From positions 2,006,501-2,070,500 of the forward strand of contig JBBMNZ010000031.1 of the NCBI GenBank assembly GCA_037954325.1: a DNA stretch of 64,000 bases. The letters run 5' to 3'. The notes under the pieces were generated by a model. The model was not told the origin of the DNA. It worked only from the letters and a program-made list of their open reading frames with translations, and made no database searches. Source of the stretch: Fistularia commersonii (Eukaryota > Chordata > Actinopteri > Syngnathiformes > Fistulariidae). Of the stretch, positions 57,141 to 64,000 are shown piece by piece. The stretch's first letter is position 1; the number at the start of each line of letters is the position of its first letter. The translations under genes and the position numbers were made by a program.

Positions 57141-59675
57141 TTATTATCATTACTTATTTATTTTTATATAATGCACCCTTCATGCTGCTTTCTGTGCAGA
57201 ATATGGCTTTGTAAGGTTTTATATTTACACCGCTTTGATCTGGGGATCCAACAAGAAAATGAAACAAAGAAAATAAAACCGGATACTACTACTACAACTA
57301 AAACTAGTAGTAAATAGCAATATCAATATCAGAAAATGTCAATTAACACCCAATTCCATTTTGTTTAATTATTCATTAATTTACAGCTAACATAAGTCAA
57401 AGACTGTATCGGACGGAAAAAGGGGGGTCCCATTTTAAATTCCCCAGCGGAGGATTAAATCAATGCTGTTGCTCATGCACTTTTCATTATGGGAAGCAGA
57501 ACCATTGTGCTCCACTTGCCTTTTCATTTGTGATTGTAAGAAAGTGTGAGGAGTGTAATTAGACATGAGGTTGAAGGAAATTTTGCAAATTGAAACACCT
57601 CTGTAACTACACCTCTTATCCACACTTCACAGAGGAATACTTCACAGAGAAATAGACAGCTATGGGATGCAGATGTGGTCTTTCATTCATATGCATGGAG
57701 AGTATGTTAAACCATCTATTTTATGAAGCAATCGAGCCAGCAGTGAGATACTCAAAGATGCAAATTTGCGTCTCTCTCTCACAAACAATGCCAATACAGA
57801 AATAGAACAGTCGATATGCTAATTTAAAGGATTTTCCTAATGCCATTGGTAAAACAACTTTCTCCGCAGCTGCGGAAAGACAGGTTCTGCTGTGATGGAC
57901 CAATCATTTCCACATAATATGAATCATGTCACTTTTTTTTCAACTGTTCTGCCCTATTAAGAAAAAAAGGATGATGAAATATGGGCAGGATTTTCATCCT
58001 GACTCTGTGTCTTTCGTATCAAATGGAGCTCATGAATTTTGTCCCAAACACCTGAGACGACTGCGTTTTAAACTGAGTAATAACAATTTTGAAATCCCTG
58101 TTATTGCCTATTTTCAGGGAGCCTGTAAAAATCCCATACTTGTCACAAGCCATAAATACAAAACTTCTTTCTTTTGTTACATCTAAATTCATACATTGTA
58201 AGTGAACAATGTGACTTGTTTACTAAAATGTACCACCGGCTGGCTTACATTAGTTCGTATAAGTTTGTATATTCTTGCACTTTCGATTTTGTCTTATTGA
58301 CTGAATCATACAAGTTCTGTATATCTTTCATACACATATAAATACTGATCAAATATTCAAATACTGATTTTACAAAGTGCAAGATACGACGTGTCAAATT
58401 CCTACAATGAAATGGACAAAACAACAAAGTAGGAAATTAGCAGGATTTCTGGAACACAGACACAAAATTAGTGCATGTTGATAGAGAACTAGTATAAACA
58501 CTTTTCCACTTAAAAACAAATTACTTTGCGTGTATACCAATACCTCATGTAACCACTTAAGTTTGTGGACTGCAAATTTCAATTTGTTGACATGTTTGAG
58601 ACCCCATTGTTAAAAAAAAAGAAAAAAAATGAACCCAATTCAGTGGTGCACAATGAACAAGAATTCACAGTCTTTAGTTGCTGCCAGCTGACAGGAATGG
58701 TGCATGCCATTCTAGCACATGTACAGAATGGACATGCCAGTGAGTTGACTGAATAGATTCTTTGAGGTAATAATGGGATGTTCTACTCTACTTCTTGGAA
58801 TTGCTGACCGTAAGAGTACCTTTCTAGCAGCTTCCTTGGGCCTGAAAATGCAATAAGCAAGCGCAAGCCGGTTCAATTTAATTTGACGTGAGTTCAGGGT
58901 ATTTTAGGCACCGTACTGTAGATCAGGAGTTCCACGGGACACTTTCATGTGGGGCAACTTTTTTAATGAGGGAAGGGAGGAGTGGGGGCTTTAATTAAAA
59001 TGAAAAGGAATGTCAATGTTACCACTAAGCCTTATATTATGAACTTTAGTAACTAGACAGTCTCATCTGTTTGTGATGGTAGATGCTGACACTTGACGTG
59101 TACTTCTTATCACCAGTCTACACCAGCATTTTTGTCACTGTCACCGAAGAAAATCCCGTCTTCACAAGGGTATGATGCTGGACATAATGTAACCTGGTCT
59201 CTATATGGTGAAGTAGCTTTTTTGAGGGTTTCATGGGTTCCTTTGCTAACTGGTCACCGCACATAAGGCGGAATAGGTGCCATGCCTGTGAATCACCTGT
59301 TGTGATTAACCTGTCGTTGAATTAGGACTCCCTGTGTTTACTTTTGAATGCAGCTCATTGTTTGTTGACACTCTGAGATCCTTATGATGATCTTGTGAAT
59401 TTTGTTTTCGGGGCCATTTTAGCAAGGAATAGCTTCCTGAAAAACACTAGTGGGAGTTGACAAGGGAATGGGATTCACGGTAGCAACATTCTTGGTTTTC
59501 ATTTTGGCAGGGAGTTTTCCACTGTTCAAGCAGCATGGGCAGCTTGAACAGTGATGTGACTGATGAATCAATTCAAATACTTGAAACACTGAACAAGGCC
59601 GATAGTGGTACCTTCCAACAAGGTTCCATCTGCTACTGATATGGGGTTTATGTGGATATATTTGTTTTTTTGATT
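57141..59675. other. no gene seen in 2.5 kb
   Basis: AT-rich DNA without recognisable domain or repeat family. A perfect 8-bp-arm palindrome GTTCAAGC...GCTTGAAC lies at 59523-59548. This is the longest apparently repeat-poor stretch in the window. Confidence 0.4.
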
Positions 59676-59679
59676 AATT

Positions 59680-59795
59680 TAAGAAGAGACCAATTTCGTG
59701 ACATTTGTCCAAGTCAAGTTCTTGTACGGTATTGATACACTCCTCTGAGAAAGCAATATTATCGGCAAAGTCAACGTCGGGTTGGACCGCAGCTG
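59680..59795 (-). pseudogene. small LINE reverse transcriptase fragment
   Basis: On the minus strand the text reads QPDVDFADNIAFSEECINTV, then DKCHEIGLFLN. This looks like the catalytic block of a LINE RT (DFADDIAL...) with the second aspartate changed to asparagine, followed by the GLxLN thumb start. No neighbouring blocks of the same protein are clear. Confidence 0.4.
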
Positions 59796-59869
59796 GGTTA
59801 TCGTTTACTTCTGCCACGTTAGGGTGTTGGTTCAGGCCATGGTCATCACGACCTGCTTGTGCAATAAAA

Positions 59870-60271
59870 CCACTGCAGATGGGACGGAATGCTGCAGCAC
59901 GGTTGGTATTCACTCAACCCAAAAGGGCTCATGTTACACCTCTGTTCATCCAGTTGCACTGGCTACCAGTAGCTGCTAGGATCAAGCACAAGGCCCTGAC
60001 CCTGGCATTCAAAACCACCTCAGGAACAGGTCCAGCATATCTGAACGAAATGATAAGACCTTATGTTCCCGGCAGAGGGTTGCGTTCCTCTAATACAAAC
60101 CTAATAGCAGTACCTTTTGCTCGCTCTAAGCGATCTCAGGCAAAACTGTTCTCAGTTCTACTACCTCAGTGGTGGAACAAACTTCCGGAAGCAACAAGAC
60201 TAGCATTATCTATCTCAACCTTCAAGAAACAGGTAAAAACTTTTCTCTTTCAGGACTATTTACTGCGCTGA
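59870..60271 (+). pseudogene. L2-type LINE reverse transcriptase C-terminal region
   Basis: An open stretch of about 133 codons ending in a natural stop. It reads LQMGRNAAARLVFTQPKRAH, VTPLFIQLHWLPVAARIKHK, GTGPAYLNEMIRPYVPGRGL, then the LLPQWWNKLPEATRLALSIS, TFKKQVKTFLFQDY tail. This conserved end of L2/CR1-type proteins follows the RT thumb. The catalytic palm is not present: the frame upstream of 59870 is unrelated text, so the element is truncated. The lack of stops suggests a relatively young insertion. Confidence 0.8.
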
Positions 60272-60305
60272 TGCCCCAGATCAGGTTAGACACCAAGTTA
60301 GGCTA

Positions 60306-60309
<4 letters not shown>

Positions 60310-60340
<31 letters not shown>

Positions 60341-60345
60341 TTTGT
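60310..60345. repeat. (TG)n microsatellite
   Basis: About fifteen TG units within the L2 3' untranslated part, followed by an A run. Confidence 0.93.
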
Positions 60346-60508
60346 GTATGTCTTTGTCAAAAAAAAAACAAAAAACCTCACTAACCCAAGCTGATTGTTC
60401 TGTATATTTCCTGTGCATCTTGTATTTTTAAGTGTAATTTGCAGTCCCTATGTCCTCTATTGTAAGTCGCTTTGGATAAAAGCGTCTGCCAAATGTAATG
60501 TAATGTAA

Positions 60509-61070
60509 TCTGAATCAAAGATGACGATTTCAAGAGCAAAGTCATATCTTTTTAACATCACACCATCCAAGGTGAAAATCTTCAGATCCCCGATGATTTG
60601 ACTGACCCAGGTTGCAAAAGCTCCAGTGTCAGCTGTGTGCCTTCACTGAGAGCCAACCCAATGTTGCAAACTTTTAGTGGTTTTTGGAGGGGGAGTCAAC
60701 CAGAAATGCCAAGATTGTGTCCTACGGCCACATGAGGCATAAAATTATGGCACCTGATCTGGAAATTGATGTTCAGCATTCCAGTCAAGTTCAAGAGCCA
60801 CTTCATAGCTTCCAACTTCCCAGAGTTGCCACATTGATTAAATTTGTTCCTGCCAAACAATCCAAGGCTCGCTGGTATGGTGGCCCACTGAAGTTGGTTC
60901 AGTAACATAATGGTGGTACAGCTGATGTGTGTTAACAAATTTCTTTATTCATAGTTTTAATATTTGTCCCTTTTTTAACACTGTGATAATTCGGTGTGAT
61001 AATGATAATGTGATAATTCATTCATATTTATTATACACATATGTATATATGTATGCGTGAGTAAGTATGC
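60509..61070. other. no gene seen
   Basis: A minus-strand segment at 60510-60640 has a protein-like look (GDLKIFTLDGVMLKRYDFAL) but no family was recognised and stops are frequent. Confidence 0.35.
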
Positions 61071-61123
61071 GTGCATATCAGTGACTTGCAGTCAGTAGAA
61101 GCAGGGGAGGCTGGGCCTCACCT

Positions 61124-61390
61124 GAGATGAGATGAGATGAGATGAGATGAGATGAGATGAGATGAGATGAGATGAGAACAACTTTATTAATCCCGAAGGA
61201 AATTGTTGTGCCAGAGTTTCAAGTACAAAAACATAACAGTAATAGATAATAGTAGAAAGGAGGAAGAATAAGAAATATAATGAAATGAATTGTCTAACTG
61301 TTAGCAGTAACTACAAAGATTGAAAATTCCTTGCGGCTGAGGGAAGAGGAATTAAAAAGTCTGATAGCCTCAGGGAAGGATGTCATCATG
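61124..61390 (-). mobile_element. Rex1-type LINE 3' end, minus strand
   Basis: A (GATGA)n tract, the reversed TCTCA-type tail, is followed by GAACAACTTTATTAATCCCG and AAGGAAATTGTTGTGCCAGA. It continues to CTTGCGGCTGAGGGAAGAGG and TCTGATAGCCTCAGGGAAGG. It is the reverse complement of the Rex1 3' end at 16165-16390. It lies inside the hAT element, about 45 bases from that element's left end. Confidence 0.85.
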
Positions 61391-61999
61391 GAAAGAAAAA
61401 AATGCAAAATGAAAAAATATATTAGATGGTTATAATTATTCAGTGATTTGTACTATTAAGTTATTTTCCACATAGCTTCACCATTTTTAGTTTTTTTTTT
61501 TTTCAAAATTGCTAAAAAAATTCACATGTACTGTTCAAATATGAAGAAGAGACATGCGGTGACGGGGCAACCAGCTGGGCCCACTGTGGATTGCACAATG
61601 ATTCTGCTAGCGGCGCTGCCATGCTATGCACTGGAACCGTATTGCTGTCTCTGTGGATGTCACTATTAAAAAAACACTATATATGAACTAAATTCCCATG
61701 TGTCAAATGTTTTTCGTCAACAGCTGGAACATGTTTCTCGTGTTTCTTGTAATCATAAAATGACTGCAAAGAGACATGAAGTGAGGCACGCAGGGGCCTC
61801 ACGGTCGGGGGCACGGCTGATCGCAGGGATCCCTCTTACTACTTGGCTACAAAATTAAAGAATTAGCAATAGCAAGCTACAGTAAACAGTTAGCAAGTCA
61901 GGTGCAGCCATCCAGCTATTTTTTGCCGATCTCATCGGGCTGTATAGCTCACAAACGGTGAGGGATGAATGTAAATCTCCTGGGTAGATTCTCAACTTT

Positions 62000-62236
62000 T
62001 TGGCCCAGAAGGATCTCATTCAAACTATTCCTACGGCACCAAAGTTGCTCCGGCCGTTGGTCACCTACCAGACTACAACAGCATCGGCGGCATTCTCGGC
62101 ACCGAAAAGACTCAAAACATACGGTCGGAACAGAGATAATTGTGATTCCATTGAGACAGAGAGACTTTTAAAACTGGAGAAAGAAAAAGAAGACTTCTAC
62201 AAGCAAGTTGTCGATACTTCAGAAGGAGCGGAGTAG
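62000..62236 (+). CDS. unidentified 78-aa frame inside the hAT element
   Basis: The frame has an ATG, a threonine and alanine rich middle (TYQTTTASAAFSAPKR) and a charged C-terminal helix (ERLLKLEKEKEDFYKQVVDT), then a stop. It may be the tail of a protein carried by the transposon or a chance frame. The lack of a known domain keeps confidence low. Confidence 0.25.
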   Translation: MAQKDLIQTIPTAPKLLRPLVTYQTTTASAAFSAPKRLKTYGRNRDNCDSIETERLLKLEKEKEDFYKQVVDTSEGAE

Positions 62237-62478
62237 CATGGACTTAATTTATAAGTAAAGATAAGAGATAATAATGTTTTTTTTATATGTGCTTTTTTCT
62301 ATGCAACAGTTTGTATTTGTAAAGAATGCTGATATGATATTTTAAACAAAACACGTCAACTGCTGCCAATAAAATGGTGAATAAGTTACTCTTCAGAGTT
62401 CATATGTTTGTAAATCTGACTGTGATGACGTCAGTGCCTCACCAGCCATGGACCTCACCGCACGTCACTTGTGCATAT

Positions 62479-62622
62479 ACATACACTTACATACATACAT
62501 ATGTACCTATGTATGTATAATGATAAATGATACAAAAAAATCAAAAAATCAAATACATATAAACGTATATATGTATACATATATGTATATACACATATAT
62601 TTATGTATGTGTGTATATGTGA
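62479..62622. repeat. cryptic (TA/CA)n tract
   Basis: Alternating TACATA, TATGTA words next to the hAT right edge. Confidence 0.85.
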
Positions 62623-62624
62623 AA

Positions 62625-62800
62625 GTTAAACTTTATTGGTCCCCATAGGGGAAATTCTTTTGTCCAACCTCTCCATTGTAGAGAGGTTCAAGTTTGTTTG
62701 ACTGAGTGTGTGGACAGGTTTCTTTTATACAGGTAACGACTTTAAAGTGCTGCAGTTAATACAGGTAATGAGAGGTTTAACAGGCTTCTGAAAGAAGAAC
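62625..62800 (-). mobile_element. probable LINE 3' end, minus strand
   Basis: GAAAGTTAAACTTTATTGGT, then CCCCATAGGGGAAATTC resembles reversed LINE or SINE 3' ends that finish GGGATCAATAAAGT. The family is uncertain. Confidence 0.4.
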
Positions 62801-63043
62801 TAATAGGTCTATGAGAGCCGCAAGTCTTACTGGATGGTAGGTGATTAATTACCTAAAAATCATACAATGTGTTTTTTTTTTTTTTTTGTCTTATTTTCTG
62901 TCACTCACAGTTGGAGAGTGCCTATGATAAATATTACAGACCTCTACATGTTTTGTAAGTAAGAAAAGATGAAATATTGGCAGTATATTAATTACTTGGT
63001 CTCCCACTGTATATTATATATATATTGTTTTGCTACAACCATG

Positions 63044-63090
<47 letters not shown>

Positions 63091-64000
63091 TTCTTTAATT
63101 CACAGTTTCTCAGAACCTGACTGGGCTCATCAGAAAGAAGGGAAAGAGGGGGAAAGAGGACTGTACTTGAAACCTTTTCATGGAAAAATGTAGCAGGGTT
63201 AAAAAATAAGAAGAAATTTAAAAAGAATTATACTATACATACTTAAGCATTGGTTTCTTGGAAAATGTACTTTTGTAGGATATTTCAAACCAGAGTGGCC
63301 ATTAATTGCAGTTCACAGTGAAAGAGCCGTGGAGGCTGAAGTAGGAGAAAAGCATGAATTTCTCGTCGTCCATTCTCCGCACCGAAAAATCCCTATGGGG
63401 GGGGGTTCATGCTGTGAGCCCTTGAGTCCGCTGACAACCTCCACCTGTGTCTCGGCTCGCACAGTGGGGTGGTTCCCAAATTCAACCTGGAACACCTGCA
63501 GGACCTGCCGCTGCCACTCCCTTCTGCTTAGTTAGCTGCAGCTTGATTCACAGCTACATTTAAACCATGATATAATGACATCAAGACCCCTTCTGTCATT
63601 ATATTTTCCTTTTTCTTAGTGGTGGAAAATTCAGATATCATGGTCAAACTAAAAAAACAAAATAACACATACTGTACTGTTTATATCTTAGATCATGTTT
63701 GGATGTTTCCTATTGACAGTGTGGTCGGCAGTTCCCGGGGACAGGCCTCAAAGCCTGCCGAGATGTGATGGTTAATAAATGTAAAATTGTTTGATAGTTT
63801 GGTTAATCCTCTATTTCTATGGATTGCCCTGAGACAAGTACTGACACCATGTGTTCTGGGACAATGATTGCGTGCATGTTTGCTGTATTCTTATGTTGTA
63901 TTACTGCGTTCTTAGAGATCAGTACACGATGACGATTGAAAGGAAATAAAATATTATAGTTTCTTTTCAAGTAATAAGTCTGAGACAGAAAGTGGTGGAA
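62801..64000. other. no confirmed gene; TA repeat and one exon-like block inside
   Basis: A T run lies at 62872-62887 and a (TA)n microsatellite at 63048-63084. The block at 63390-63535 is listed separately. The rest is AT-rich with no recognised feature. Confidence 0.4.
63390..63535 (-). other. possible minus-strand exon, unidentified
   Basis: The minus strand is open and reads SRREWQRQVLQVFQVEFGNH, then PTVRAETQVEVVSGLKGS. It follows CTAACTAAGCAG, which could be a branch point plus acceptor, although the pyrimidine tract is weak. Base content is clearly more GC-rich than the flanks. The plus strand is open too, which weakens the case. No family is recognised. Confidence 0.22.

Larger units (their letters stand above)
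59870..60508 (+). mobile_element. L2-type LINE 3' end
   Basis: The C-terminal coding segment is followed by a 3' untranslated part ending ATTGTAAGTCGCTTTGGATA, AAAGCGTCTGCCAAATGTAA and a TGTAA tandem tail. The same tail appears reversed at 37679-37777. A TG microsatellite grew inside the 3' part at 60310-60345. Confidence 0.8.
61071..62478. mobile_element. hAT element with perfect 8-bp target duplication, interrupted by a Rex1 tail
   Basis: GTGCATAT occurs at 61071-61078 and 62471-62478. The element begins CAGTGACTTGCAGTCAG and ends with the reverse complement of AAGTGACGTGCGGTGAGG, giving imperfect inverted ends. The 8-bp duplication indicates hAT. A Rex1 3' end sits at 61124-61390. A small frame at 62000-62236 has a charged end (ERLLKLEKEKEDFYKQVV) but no transposase domain was recognised. 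Confidence 0.75.

Noticed and set aside
60510..60640. Minus-strand text GDLKIFTLDGVML resembling a LINE thumb block
   Set aside because: It lies on the wrong side of the RT fragment at 59680-59795 to be the same element, and no adjacent motif supports it.

Overview
This window looks like repeat-packed, non-genic DNA from a teleost fish nuclear genome. The grounds are the long CA/TG, TA, GAT and AAT microsatellites, a Rex1-type LINE with its pentanucleotide tail, RTE, L2 and HERO-like LINEs, Gypsy, pogo/Tigger and hAT transposons, and tRNA-derived SINEs. Splice-dependent genes cannot be excluded by eye, but I recognise no conserved host gene, no rRNA, no tRNA gene and no CRISPR array. Species cannot be told from the sequence.

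The dominant component is one RTE-type non-LTR retrotransposon family. It has at least seven substantial partial copies, at 5690-7213 (minus), 21379-23650, 29090-34685, 36836-39432, 42750-42955, 43165-43870 and 45655-50554 (all plus), and a possible eighth tail at 9379-9460. All are broken, mostly by internal deletions. Several copies carry other elements inside them: a HERO-like LINE with a restriction-like endonuclease (29725-32203), an L2 tail (37679-37777), and a 2.7 kb APE-type LINE on the minus strand (45991-48658) flanked by a perfect 13-bp target duplication.

Region by region: 1-3690 holds AT-rich DNA, a CpG-rich patch with a short minus-strand reading frame, and a deleted Gypsy LTR element. 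4552-5619 is a pogo-like transposon reduced to its DNA-binding domain. 5690-12750 holds RTE, SINE, a second restriction-endonuclease LINE remnant and a TA-flanked MITE. 12768-16530 holds a hAT-like candidate and a Rex1 element nested inside a pogo-like MITE. 19020-20115 is a hAT element with an 8-bp target duplication. 21338-28200 holds RTE, a decayed LINE without open frames, a Rex1 tail and microsatellites. 28850-50660 is the nested RTE territory. 51406-52180 is a Tigger-like element that kept only its helix-turn-helix region. 54040-54546 holds a foldback and the second MITE copy. 59870-60508 is an L2 3' end. 61071-62478 is a second hAT element with an 8-bp duplication, interrupted by a Rex1 tail.

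The coding pieces are therefore parasitic: endonucleases, reverse transcriptases, integrase and transposase DNA-binding domains, nearly all disabled. Three DNA transposons kept a DNA-binding N-terminus but lost the catalytic core. The SINE shares a 14-base 3' end with Rex1, which suggests a mobilisation partnership. Four short segments (near 1433-1615, 17090-17275, 20748-20946 and 63390-63535) have protein-like or exon-like composition and are the only places where I suspect host coding sequence; none could be identified.
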